64,000 bases of DNA from Candidatus Cloacimonetes bacterium 4572_55 (GTDB taxonomy: Bacteria; 4572-55): the NCBI GenBank assembly GCA_002084765.1, contig NBMB01000009.1, positions 26,415 to 90,414 of the forward strand. The letters are read 5' to 3'. Both the position numbers and the translations under genes were made by a program. This document shows positions 8,594 through 17,376 of this stretch, piece by piece (the stretch's first letter is position 1; the number at the start of each line of letters is the position of its first letter). The notes beneath the pieces were generated by a model. That model was not told where the DNA came from. It searched no databases and saw only the letters and a list, made by a program, of their open reading frames with translations.

Positions 8594-9808
8594 TCATTCG
8601 GGATACGATTTCCGATAAAATCGCAGCATGATTGATAGTGAAATAAATAAGCCGAAAAAAGCTAAGGGCAGAAAACCAAACTGATCGACCAACCTTCCTA
8701 TCAGCGGCGCGAAAAGCATGGTCCCTACAGATTTGGATTGTGATTCGATAGAGAGCATGGTCGCCCCTTTGTCCGAGGTCGAGTGGTCGTCGAATCGGCT
8801 GACAATGAGGGGACGCCAGAAGTTTTGAACTATTGCCATCATTAAAAAAGAGGCAATTATCAATCCGTCCCAGTCAAGGAGAAAACCAGGGACTAAAACG
8901 ATAAATAGACTGAGATAAATCTGCCATAAAAATTTGGACGCATGCTCCGCGCTTTTTTTTAAAGCGACCAAACGGTGAGCTTGTCTGGACGCGACGCTGG
9001 AGAGAAGATGTAGGATGAAATAGACGATTCCGATCAAAATCGCGGAGCGCTTGATTTGCATGAGACCGACTAAGATTGGCAAAGTGAGCGCGGTCTGTTG
9101 CAGGATCGGCTGTAAGTAGCTTTTGTTGATCTTGAAAAGTCCTCCAAATCCCATAGATTCGATGATCAGACGACGGATCGACACGCGCTTCCAAGCTTGA
9201 TTAATTGACGCCCAAAAATGATCGATGATTTTGCTTAATGATAGCTCGACCTTGCTTTGTCCGTCCAGATAGGCAGGATATCCGAGAAAGTTGATAATTG
9301 CCAAAATATAGGGCGGGATCGAAAACCAAAAGATGCTCGCATAGTCGCCTGTGTAAAAAACCAAACCCGTCGCGACAAGAACAGATAGCGCGGATCCGAT
9401 TTTTGACCAGGAACGGGTGAAACCATAGACCATGGTCTTTTTTTTGGTCTGACCTTCTGATTCCAACCAGTTGAAAATCATAGCTTTGTGCGTGCCCGTT
9501 CGAAAAGCTTCGCCTATGGCAAAGAAAAAAACAGCGGTCGTCAATAGGATCATGGAGTGACTTAACGCAAAGAGCACAAATGAGATAATGTAACTGATAA
9601 AGGAGAGAATCATGGCTCGCCGTCGTCCGTACAGATCCGCAGCCGCGCCGCTCGGTATCTCCATAAGATTTATGCACCCTTCCTGAAATCCGATCAACAA
9701 TCCGATTTGAAAAAAATCGAGCCCTTTCTCCAAAAGAATAAGGATGAGAAAAGGCTCGAAATACCGCTGATTTTTTAGAAAACCATAGAGAGAGAAACGA
9801 TGGAGCAT
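8594..9808 (-). CDS. Major facilitator superfamily transporter
   Basis: About 404 residues from the ATG at 9808. A longer frame exists, but it would run through the terminator hairpin of the previous gene. Around twelve hydrophobic segments are visible. The loop between helices 2 and 3 contains A-D-L-Y-G-R-R-R-A, the MFS motif A-like D-x-x-G-R-R/K signature, and E-I-P-S-G-A precedes it. The weak conservation and FRTGTHKAMIFNW segment resemble uncharacterised MFS carriers found widely in bacteria. The substrate is unknown. It ends 270 bases before the small lipoprotein gene; that gap is AT-rich and holds no recognisable gene. Confidence 0.8.
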   Translation of the reverse strand: MLHRFSLYGFLKNQRYFEPFLILILLEKGLDFFQIGLLIGFQEGCINLMEIPSGAAADLYGRRRAMILSFISYIISFVLFALSHSMILLTTAVFFFAIGEAFRTGTHKAMIFNWLESEGQTKKKTMVYGFTRSWSKIGSALSVLVATGLVFYTGDYASIFWFSIPPYILAIINFLGYPAYLDGQSKVELSLSKIIDHFWASINQAWKRVSIRRLIIESMGFGGLFKINKSYLQPILQQTALTLPILVGLMQIKRSAILIGIVYFILHLLSSVASRQAHRLVALKKSAEHASKFLWQIYLSLFIVLVPGFLLDWDGLIIASFLMMAIVQNFWRPLIVSRFDDHSTSDKGATMLSIESQSKSVGTMLFAPLIGRLVDQFGFLPLAFFGLFISLSIMLRFYRKSYPE

Positions 9809-9826
9809 AATAATTGAAAACTCTGA

Positions 9827-9860
9827 AAACCCTAAGGGTCTCAAAAGACCCTTAGGGTTT
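9827..9860 (-). terminator. Perfect hairpin terminator after the PKD gene
   Basis: AAACCCTAAGGGTCT (9827-9841) and AGACCCTTAGGGTTT (9846-9860) form a perfect 15-bp stem with a 4-base loop. It lies 16 bases beyond the PKD gene stop and is followed leftward by a T-rich stretch. It excludes the long upstream start for the MFS gene. Confidence 0.8.
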
Positions 9861-9875
9861 GGGAGGATAAAGCCG

Positions 9876-12800
9876 TCAATTGGCGGATTCCACGTCAATG
9901 ATCGGCACGGGCTGTTCATTCGCCTCGATAGTCAGGCTATCTTTCGCTGTGACACACTCTGTTCCGGAGTCGTCCTTGACTGTCAGGGTGACTGTAAACG
10001 ATCCTGGGGTATGATAAATATGGGAAGGTCGCATACCGGTTCCCATACTGCCGTCGCCGAAATCCCATTCAAAGGTGATGATTCCGCCGTCCGGATCGTT
10101 CGAGTTTGATCCGTCGAAATGCACTTCGCAGTTCGCGGATTTGATACAAATTTTTTGATCAGGACCCGCGTTCGCGATCGGGGGCATATTGACGAAAATC
10201 GTGATTGCGTCGGTATTTTTATCGCACTCGGAATTGGAGTCGTCGGTCACGGTCAACTTGGCCGTATATTTGCCGGACTTTTCATACGTGTGCGCGACTT
10301 TTTTTCCATCCGCTTCGCCGCCGTCGCCAAAGTCCCAATGGTAAGCGATAATTTTTCCATCCCGATCAGATGATTTCCCACCGTCGAATTTGAGCTCTTG
10401 ACCCGGACACCCTTTTCGATTTCCACCTGCATCTGCGAGCGGGGGATAATTGATATGGACGATCAGCGCGTCACTGTCTTTTGCGCTGCACGTACCAGAA
10501 TCGTCGGTCACGGTCAGCGTGACGGTATAAGCACCGGGGGTCGGGAATGTGTGGGTCGGTTTTGCGCCGTGATCCTCCCCGGATTTATCCCCGAAATCCC
10601 AAGCATAGATTGAAATTGTTCCGTCTGGGTCGCTCGATTTTGTTCCGTCTAAACTGACTGTAGGACTGCAAGTGACGATATCGGGACCAGCGTCCGCGGC
10701 TGGCGGATCATTGACGATCACCACGATGATATCAGAATCTGTCATCTCTGCGTTGATCGCGTCGTCGGTCACTTCCAGGACGATATCATACCGACCTGGA
10801 TTGGTGTAGCGATGGGTCACATGCACGCCGGTCCCGGAATCGCCGTCGCCAAAGTCCCAGACATACTCCAGCTTTTTTCCATCTGGATCAAACGACGCGG
10901 ACCCATCGAATACGATCTGATCAGCTGTGCAAAAAATATTCCCGTCATAAACGCCCGCTTTTGCGACTGGCGGCGCGTTAACCACGATGAGGGTATTGTC
11001 TACACCGATGTTACATTCTACGCCGGTATCGTCTTTGACGGTCAGAGAGATCAAATAGCTACCCGGCTCCTTATAAGTATGCTGGACGATTTCGCCGGAA
11101 CCGGTGGACTCGTCGCCGAAGTCCCACTCATACGAGATAATCGCGTCGCCGTCCGGATCATAAGATTTAGAACCGTCAAAGCTGTAGGATTCCTCGGGAC
11201 GTATCAACCCGCTGCCCGTAATAATCGCTTTTGGAGGAGTGTTGATGCGCAGTATTTTGCTGCCAGAATCCGTATTGTTCCTGGTTCCGGAATTGTCCTT
11301 AACAGTCAACGTGGCGGTATAAGAGCCGCTTTCCTTATAAATGTGATAAGGATCACGACCGCGACCTGTTGTTTCGTCGCCAAAGTCCCAGATATATTCG
11401 ATAATCTGCCCGTCGGTGTCTTTGGAATTTTCACCGGAAAACCGCACTTTTCCGAGGCAGATCAGTTCATCGGGTCCAGGATCAGCGATCGGCGGGAAAT
11501 TGATTTTGACGTAGATGGTGTCCGTATCCATAGAACAATGCAGACCAGAGTCGTCCTCAACGGTGAGAACCACGGGGTACATTCCGGGTTTATCGAATGA
11601 ATGAACCGTCTGTCTGCCTTCCGCGTTGCTATTGTCGCCGAAGTCCCATCGGTATGCCGCCACTTTTCCGTCAATATCTCGAGATCCCGCGTCTTTGAAG
11701 ACGATCTCGTCGCCCACCGCGCCCCTTTTGTCGATACCGGCCTGGGCATACGGCGGATAATTGACCACGATCACGATGACGTCCTGAGAACGGTTGCAGT
11801 TGGATCCGGAATTATCCATCACGGTAAGTTCGACATTATAGATGCCGGGAGAGTCAAAAACATGTTCTACAGTATTGCCGTTGACTGGCTGAGTGTTGTC
11901 GCCAAAATACCAATTATACGAGATGGGGGTGTACCAGCTGGAGGTGGAGCCGTCAAAACGCACGGTATCGCCGACGCAGACCCGGCGCGGACCCAGAGTG
12001 GCTCCGGTAGCGTCCGGTGCCTGGAAGACTTTGACTTTGACAGAGTCGTAGTCCGTGTTGCAGATACTGCTCGATTTATCTGTCACCTTAAGCGTCGCTA
12101 AATATTCTCCCGGCTGGGGATAGACATGTTCGACTCGTACGCGGTTGTTGGTCTCGGAACCGTCCCCCAGGTTCCACTCATATTCCAGCGGAAATCCTTC
12201 TGGATCATAAGACGCAGACCCGTCAAAAATAATTTTTTCGTCCACGCAAACGATACGAAATTTTTGCCCGCCCGCGTCCGCGACAGGTCTGCCGTTGATA
12301 ATCACCTTCATAGTCGCTGTATCGTACGCGTCGCTCATGCCGCTGTTATCCCGCACAGTCAAGGTCGCCAGATATTCTCCCGATCCTTGATAGGTGTGCG
12401 TCACCTGCTCTCCGATGCCCTTGGTCCCGTCGCCGAAATCCCAAATATAAACGTCGATAAAACCGTCGTTATCGGAAGAAGAAGACGCGTCAAAGGAGAC
12501 GGTCAGATCGCAGATTACCATATCTCCGCCCAACTTTGCGTTGGGCCGCTCGTTGATGGTGACGACCATCTCGTCTTGATCTCGATCGCATGAGCTTTTG
12601 GAATCGTCGATCACGGTCAATTTGACCCGATATGTCCCCGGCTTCTCATATTTATGAACAGGAGCAAAGCCCGAACTGACCGAACCATCGCCAAAGTTCC
12701 ATTTATATTGGATAATACTTCCATCGTTATCATGCGATCCTGTGCCGTCAAACGCAACCTCTTGATCCTGACTGGCACTCTGACCCGGTCCCGCGTCAGC

Positions 12801-14057
12801 GACTGGCGGATCGTTGACAATCGTCTCAATCGCCTTAAAGCCGACGTCGCAAGGCACGCCGGAATGGTCGTAAGCTGTCAATGAAATGGTATACACGCCC
12901 GGGTTTTCATACCGGTGAACCACCCGAACGCCTTCAGTGATCGTGCCGTCGCCGAAGTTCCATTCAAAGCTCAGGATGTCTTTGTTGGGATCATGGGAAC
13001 GAGACGCGTCTACGATGATCGTGTTACAATCCCCCACAACGATCCGATCCACAGAATCTTCCTCGATTTTTTGGCGGATAACCGGCGGCTTGATGGAAGC
13101 CAGCGCGATCGGCTCGCCCGTGTCGCTGTTCACATAAAAAACCACGTCGTTATTTTTGAACGAACCTTTGACCACAGTGAAGCACCATAAGCCCTTCCGT
13201 TCTTCGTCGCTGATTTCGTATGTCGTCGTATCCCAACGTTTGCCGGTAGATTCGATATTCACCAGCCCATCGGAAAAGATATATTTGGTGTTGGTCCACT
13301 CTCTATTGCCGCCCGTGTACGCGGGCAGAGTATGGTATGGGGTTTGAAGGAACATGACGTTATCGTTGTCAAAGTCCCAGATATGTTGCGAGATCGTAAC
13401 AGTGCCCTGAGGCACCTCAAAGGGGCATACATAGACCACTTCGCCAGGGTTGTTCGGGAGACGAAAGCCCCACTCAAAAGCAAATGAGGACATACCCTCC
13501 GGAAAAATATTAACAAAGCGATCTGTGCTGAGAGCAAGACGATACATGTTGCCGTCGTCGCCTCTCAGCCCCTGAACAATTACTTTAAAGACATATACGT
13601 CATCCAAACTCTCCCCTTGATCCGGCGAGAACGATCCAATAGAAACCCAACGATCGTCAGAGCTCGGATCTTGCGTAAATTTTCTGCTGAAAATCCGCGT
13701 GCCGGATCGATAATTTCCGACTGGATCGAGTTTGCGGGCATCCGGGTGGGTATAAGCCCCCTCGCCGCCATATAGAGAAAATTCGGTCTCGGTATCCCAG
13801 ATCTCATTGATCTCGTCCACATCGCCGCCCACGTCCGGGTCATAAACCCGCAGAAAAAGGCTGTCGGTTGTGGAGGAAGGAACTTGGAGAAAAATAACAT
13901 TTGTAAAATCATCATCGCCCCAATCTGTGCTGCATTCGTTGCCAAATGTGCAAAGATACGGAATGTTTAATTCCGGGTGCGGAATGATATTGGCGGAAAT
14001 ACTGCCCGAAATGAGCAGTAGTAAAAGTGCGGTGACAAAAAAAACTCGCTTGACCAT
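9876..14057 (-). CDS. Large secreted protein with twelve PKD domains
   Basis: About 1393 residues from the ATG at 14057 (GGGGGAG five bases upstream). A Sec signal peptide (about 1-22) is followed by a unique N-terminal region of about 320 residues containing repeated beta-type segments with D/W-rich motifs. Twelve tandem PKD domains of about 85-90 residues follow. Each carries the Y-x-W-D/N-F-G-D-G/x core, then H-x-Y/F and L-T-V-x-D-x-S. PKD domains are Ig-like modules used in surface and secreted proteins for protein or carbohydrate contact. The protein stops right after the last PKD domain with no sorting or anchor domain, unlike the other exported proteins in this window. Its likely site is the periplasm or outside. 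The next gene is separated by a perfect terminator. Confidence 0.9.
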   Translation of the reverse strand: MVKRVFFVTALLLLLISGSISANIIPHPELNIPYLCTFGNECSTDWGDDDFTNVIFLQVPSSTTDSLFLRVYDPDVGGDVDEINEIWDTETEFSLYGGEGAYTHPDARKLDPVGNYRSGTRIFSRKFTQDPSSDDRWVSIGSFSPDQGESLDDVYVFKVIVQGLRGDDGNMYRLALSTDRFVNIFPEGMSSFAFEWGFRLPNNPGEVVYVCPFEVPQGTVTISQHIWDFDNDNVMFLQTPYHTLPAYTGGNREWTNTKYIFSDGLVNIESTGKRWDTTTYEISDEERKGLWCFTVVKGSFKNNDVVFYVNSDTGEPIALASIKPPVIRQKIEEDSVDRIVVGDCNTIIVDASRSHDPNKDILSFEWNFGDGTITEGVRVVHRYENPGVYTISLTAYDHSGVPCDVGFKAIETIVNDPPVADAGPGQSASQDQEVAFDGTGSHDNDGSIIQYKWNFGDGSVSSGFAPVHKYEKPGTYRVKLTVIDDSKSSCDRDQDEMVVTINERPNAKLGGDMVICDLTVSFDASSSSDNDGFIDVYIWDFGDGTKGIGEQVTHTYQGSGEYLATLTVRDNSGMSDAYDTATMKVIINGRPVADAGGQKFRIVCVDEKIIFDGSASYDPEGFPLEYEWNLGDGSETNNRVRVEHVYPQPGEYLATLKVTDKSSSICNTDYDSVKVKVFQAPDATGATLGPRRVCVGDTVRFDGSTSSWYTPISYNWYFGDNTQPVNGNTVEHVFDSPGIYNVELTVMDNSGSNCNRSQDVIVIVVNYPPYAQAGIDKRGAVGDEIVFKDAGSRDIDGKVAAYRWDFGDNSNAEGRQTVHSFDKPGMYPVVLTVEDDSGLHCSMDTDTIYVKINFPPIADPGPDELICLGKVRFSGENSKDTDGQIIEYIWDFGDETTGRGRDPYHIYKESGSYTATLTVKDNSGTRNNTDSGSKILRINTPPKAIITGSGLIRPEESYSFDGSKSYDPDGDAIISYEWDFGDESTGSGEIVQHTYKEPGSYLISLTVKDDTGVECNIGVDNTLIVVNAPPVAKAGVYDGNIFCTADQIVFDGSASFDPDGKKLEYVWDFGDGDSGTGVHVTHRYTNPGRYDIVLEVTDDAINAEMTDSDIIVVIVNDPPAADAGPDIVTCSPTVSLDGTKSSDPDGTISIYAWDFGDKSGEDHGAKPTHTFPTPGAYTVTLTVTDDSGTCSAKDSDALIVHINYPPLADAGGNRKGCPGQELKFDGGKSSDRDGKIIAYHWDFGDGGEADGKKVAHTYEKSGKYTAKLTVTDDSNSECDKNTDAITIFVNMPPIANAGPDQKICIKSANCEVHFDGSNSNDPDGGIITFEWDFGDGSMGTGMRPSHIYHTPGSFTVTLTVKDDSGTECVTAKDSLTIEANEQPVPIIDVESAN

Positions 14058-14313
14058 AAAGACTCCCCCTTGATGCATGCAGTTATGAATAAATAAAAAA
14101 AATCAATGCCCTTAATTCGACCATAACCAACTGTCTATGGATCGCTCGACGAGATCTGCAACAGCCGGTAACTTTAACTATATCCTTTTGTTATACTAAT
14201 TAAAGCATTGTTGGCTCGGAAATAAATTCCATGAATTTTACCATTGTAAAAAAATTCGTCGGAAAAGTCAAGTATTTCTTGCAGTTTCACGAAATAGGGA
14301 ATTTGAATTTTGT
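14058..14313. other. Divergent intergenic region, no gene seen
   Basis: This stretch between the leftward PKD gene and the rightward glycosyltransferase is AT-rich. The only leftward frame in it (to 14401) lacks a convincing start signal and similarity. It should carry the PKD promoter; I could not single out a convincing one. Confidence 0.5.
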
Positions 14314-14341
14314 TTGACACGCGGCGCAGAAAGCCTATATT
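14314..14341 (+). promoter_or_regulatory. Strong candidate promoter for the glycosyltransferase pair
   Basis: TTGACA (14314-14319), a 16-base spacer and TATATT (14336-14341) form a near-consensus sigma-70-type promoter about 77 bases before the ATG at 14418. Confidence 0.55.
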
Positions 14342-14417
14342 CCGTATTTGTGAAAATGGGAAAAGCGTAAGAGAGTTGTAAATAGTCGAGCGCATTGACA
14401 ATGGGGAGCTATTTTCT

Positions 14418-15503
14418 ATGAACTTTCTCTTTCTGAACTCTGCCCGAGATTGGGGCGGAAACGAAAAATGGACGCGTTTGGCGGCTCATGCCTTATCGGT
14501 TGATCATCAGGTTTCCCTTGCCTATCGTCGGGACATGGTAGGGGAACGATTTGCCGTCGAGACTGTCAAGCTACCTTTTGTCAATGGGCTTGATCCAGTC
14601 ACGATTTTCGGATTAACGCGTTTTGTTCGAGATCGTGGGATCAATGTCCTAATACCGACCAAGCGCAAGGATTACCTCCTGGCTGGTATAACAGCTCGCA
14701 TCACCAATATTACCAATATTTTACGTCTCGGAATTGTTCGGCGTATCTCCAATCCCTACCACCGTTTCGTCTATAGCGAACTGGCGCACGGTATTATTGT
14801 CAACGCCCGACCCATCAAGGAGACCCTACTCCGATCCGCATTTATGACGCGGGACAAAGTGAGGGTCGTCTATAACGGTCTGGATCTGGATCGTCTGTCG
14901 CCGCATCTTACAGAAGCGGTTGACCCGATATCCTCGACCAAGCCCTTTCCTTTTTTGATCTCCGGGATGGGGCGCGTCACTCCGCGTAAGGGGTTTGATT
15001 TCCTGATGCGTGGATTCGCCCGATTTATCACGGAAAACCACGCGCCCGACGCGGGGCTGATCATCATCGGGGAGGGCGAACGCCTGGAATATCTCCAAAA
15101 ACTCGCGCCCAGTCTCGGAATTGCAGAACGGACAATTTTCACTGGATTTGTGGACAATCCCTATCCCTATCTGGCGCAAAGCGATCTGTTTGCCATGACT
15201 TCCCGAAACGAGGGGATATCGAACGCGTTGCTGGAGGCGATGTATCTGCATAACGCGGCGATAACCACGCGGGCAGGCGGCGCGGCTGATATCGTGAATC
15301 ATGGAGAAAACGGATTTTTGGTGGATCATGGCGATGAGCGTGGATTGAGCGAACGGATTGCCGCGCTGTATCAAGACCGACCTGCGATTCGAAGGATCGC
15401 GCGCGCGGGACATGAGACTGTGTGCAAAAAATTTTCTATTGACCGGATGAAAGCGGAGATTGTGGATTTTTCTGAAAGAACGAGGTCTCGAAAATGCGCG
15501 TGA
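14418..15503 (+). CDS. Glycosyltransferase, GT4-like
   Basis: 361 residues with a GT-B fold. The N-terminal Rossmann domain begins MNFLFLNSARDWGGNEKW, where the GG-E-K-W loop is typical of nucleotide-sugar transferases that act on lipopolysaccharide or glycolipid. The C-terminal domain has GMGRVTPRKGFDFL, GEGERLEYL and the E-x7-E region TSRNEGISNALLEAM, the donor phosphate-binding site of family 4. It is soluble or peripheral at the inner membrane. The next gene starts ten bases before its stop and shares its N-terminal NS-x-x-x-x-GG-E-K-W pattern, so the two are tandem paralogues in one operon, probably adding successive sugars to the same glycan. The donor and acceptor cannot be read from sequence. 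Confidence 0.88.
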   Translation: MNFLFLNSARDWGGNEKWTRLAAHALSVDHQVSLAYRRDMVGERFAVETVKLPFVNGLDPVTIFGLTRFVRDRGINVLIPTKRKDYLLAGITARITNITNILRLGIVRRISNPYHRFVYSELAHGIIVNARPIKETLLRSAFMTRDKVRVVYNGLDLDRLSPHLTEAVDPISSTKPFPFLISGMGRVTPRKGFDFLMRGFARFITENHAPDAGLIIIGEGERLEYLQKLAPSLGIAERTIFTGFVDNPYPYLAQSDLFAMTSRNEGISNALLEAMYLHNAAITTRAGGAADIVNHGENGFLVDHGDERGLSERIAALYQDRPAIRRIARAGHETVCKKFSIDRMKAEIVDFSERTRSRKCA

Positions 15504-16624
15504 TGTTTATGAATTCTATCGGATCAAATAAGTTTGGCGGAGGCGAAAAATGGATGATCGTTGCCGCGCGCGGTCTGGCAGATGCAGGACGCGGAAAGGC
15601 TGGTTCAAAACTGTTGGCTACCGGACAGAGCCGCGGCGTGGAGACGCAGCCGTTCAATATACGAGCGGATATAAGCCCCATCACGACGATACGCATTGCC
15701 CGATTTCTGAGAAAAGAGCGGATTGACGTCCTGATTTGTAACTTGAATAAAGACGTGCGGGTCGCTGGATTGGCGGCTCGAATCGTCTCTCGCCGGGCTG
15801 GAACTTGCAAATTACCGGTCACGCTGGCGAGACATGGTATCCTCTTATGCAGCAAAAAACAGAAGCACAAACTGACCTTGACTCTCCTGACAAACGGAAT
15901 TATTACTAACAGCGAAACGATCAAAGAAAGTTATCGGCAATACGGCTGGTTTGACGAGGATTTTGTGCGCGTGATCTACAATGGGGTGGAAAATAAAGAC
16001 AGCGTGGCTCCCTACGACTTTGGCGAGCGATTTCCAGGGAAAAAAGTAATTTTTAGCGCGGGGAGGCTCGCGGATCAGAAAGGGTTTGATTTGTTGATCG
16101 AAGCCGCGGCAATTCTGAAAAATCAATGGAAAACGTCGGCATCCGACGAGGCGAACAACTTGATATTTGCGATTGCTGGACAGGGACGTCGCGAGGGATT
16201 CTTGAAGGAATTGTCAAAAAAACGCGGCGTCTCCGAGGAGTCGAGTCATTTTCCGCGAGTTATTTTTCTTGGTCACTTAGAGGACATTGCGCCTTACCTG
16301 AAAGGCTGTGATCTGTTTGTGCTGGCTTCCCGTTTCGAGGGGATGCCAAATGCGGTGATGGAGGCAATGGCAACGGGAAAGCCAGTCATTGCTACGGACG
16401 TAAACGGTGCTCGTGAGCTGGTTACCCACGGTGAGACTGGAGAAATTATTCCACCGGAAAATCCCCAAGCCTTAGCCCAGGCGATCCGAAATCTGATTCA
16501 CGATCCGGATCGGCTCCGATCTTACGGGCGCGCAGCGCGACAACGAGTCAGGGAGCGGTTTACAATCCCCGGCATGATCCGAGAACTGGAGAGCTATCTG
16601 CTGGAAATGACGCGTACCCGATAG
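15494..16624 (+). CDS. Glycosyltransferase, GT4 family
   Basis: 376 residues, starting inside the previous gene (ten-base overlap). It begins MRVMFMNSIGSNKFGGGEKW, parallel to its upstream paralogue. The C-terminal domain carries SAGRLADQKGFDLLIEAA, AGQGRREGFL and the E-x7-E motif ASRFEGMPNAVMEAMATGKP, diagnostic for GT4 retaining transferases. About 15 residues differ in spacing from the first copy, with an insertion around residue 215 (KTSASDEANN). Probable role: outer-membrane lipopolysaccharide or exopolysaccharide assembly. Its 3' end overlaps the 3' end of the convergent thiN gene by 31 bases, so transcripts from both strands meet there. Confidence 0.9.
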   Translation: MRVMFMNSIGSNKFGGGEKWMIVAARGLADAGRGKAGSKLLATGQSRGVETQPFNIRADISPITTIRIARFLRKERIDVLICNLNKDVRVAGLAARIVSRRAGTCKLPVTLARHGILLCSKKQKHKLTLTLLTNGIITNSETIKESYRQYGWFDEDFVRVIYNGVENKDSVAPYDFGERFPGKKVIFSAGRLADQKGFDLLIEAAAILKNQWKTSASDEANNLIFAIAGQGRREGFLKELSKKRGVSEESSHFPRVIFLGHLEDIAPYLKGCDLFVLASRFEGMPNAVMEAMATGKPVIATDVNGARELVTHGETGEIIPPENPQALAQAIRNLIHDPDRLRSYGRAARQRVRERFTIPGMIRELESYLLEMTRTR

Positions 16625-17241
16625 AAAAACAGCATTCCGCTTCCAAATCGAATTTTCACAGGCGTTTCCACAACTTCGTTGCTCAATCCATCCCGAATCG
16701 CCCATTCCAGAGATTCATTGTGCAACGGATATTTAAGACCTTGAGTCACAATCCCTTGGGCATTTCCAAACGAGAACAAGGAGACCTGACGCCCCACGCT
16801 CAGATCAAAAATGTGCTCTCTATCTGGGGTCAAAAAACAGCCGACGCCATAATCGTCATACATGATTATCTGAACGCGGGCGCAGAATTTCTGGACAATA
16901 CTGAGATTACATATCTGGTGGTCCAGACGCAGACCGGTCGCGCCGACAAGCAGAACTCGGTTTGCGCCCAAATCTTCGGCATAATGCAGGCTTTTCTCCA
17001 GATCATTTGAATATTGACTCGGTCTCTGGACAAATATTGTTCCTGTCAGAGCCAATCGGGTCTCGAGACGAATTGAGTCAAAGTCCCCGACCACATAATC
17101 GGGTCGTATCTGACGAGAAAGTGCTTGATTCGCGCCACCGTCCGCGCAGATGATAGCGTCGGCTTCTCGCACGCATTTTTGCAAGATACCGTCTTCCGGC
17201 AGCAAACCGTTGGCAATGATCAACACAGTTATAACAGACAT
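16594..17241 (-). CDS. thiN: Thiamine pyrophosphokinase
   Basis: 215 residues. Thiamine pyrophosphokinase transfers diphosphate from ATP to thiamine, making TPP. Family motifs are clear: ICADGGANQAL (near 31), YVVGDFDSI (near 48), SNDLEKSLHYA (near 78, the acidic metal/ATP motif) and VGATGLRLDHQICNL (near 99). The C-terminal half shows the beta-sandwich segment ending NEVVETPVKIRFGSGMLFFY. Length fits the family. The TPP it makes is needed by the IorA protein elsewhere in the window. It converges on the glycosyltransferase gene with a 31-base 3' overlap. The upstream 135 bases contain a long-range inverted repeat but no match to the TPP riboswitch core. Confidence 0.92.
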   Translation of the reverse strand: MSVITVLIIANGLLPEDGILQKCVREADAIICADGGANQALSRQIRPDYVVGDFDSIRLETRLALTGTIFVQRPSQYSNDLEKSLHYAEDLGANRVLLVGATGLRLDHQICNLSIVQKFCARVQIIMYDDYGVGCFLTPDREHIFDLSVGRQVSLFSFGNAQGIVTQGLKYPLHNESLEWAIRDGLSNEVVETPVKIRFGSGMLFFYRVRVISSR

Positions 17242-17271
17242 AGACTGAGTTACGAGTTACAATTTTTATTT

Positions 17272-17351
17272 CCTCATCCGTTAAACAAAAGGTGAGTTCT
17301 CGACCCCCATTCAAGATTGAAAGGATGGTCCCAGTGGAAATCCGGATGAGG
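17272..17351 (-). other. Long inverted repeat between the nos operon end and thiN
   Basis: CCTCATCCG (17272-17280) and CGGATGAGG (17343-17351) are perfect complements enclosing 62 bases. The enclosed part can form a further helix around CCATTCAAGATTGAAAGGATGG. It lies 26 bases past the pentapeptide gene stop and 31 bases before thiN, on the leftward transcript. The 3' side is not T-rich, so it is not a classical terminator. It could be a structured leader of thiN or a processing site. Confidence 0.4.
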
Positions 17352-17376
17352 GGATACAAACAATTCGTCAATTTTG

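Noticed and set aside
10812..13190. Several rightward open frames of 90-260 codons opposite the PKD gene
   Set aside because: They are antisense shadows of a repetitive, codon-biased gene, with no start signals and no recognisable domains.
9876..14057. Regularly spaced similar sequence suggestive of a CRISPR array
   Set aside because: The spacing is about 260-270 bases and encodes PKD domains; repeats are diverged and coding.
14174..14401. Leftward 75-codon frame between the PKD and glycosyltransferase genes
   Set aside because: It overlaps a strong rightward promoter and has no supporting start signal or similarity.
17242..17376. TPP riboswitch before thiN
   Set aside because: The conserved C-U-G-A-G-A and A-C-C-x-x-x-G-A-A-C-C-U-G-A-U-C elements are not present in order on the leftward strand.
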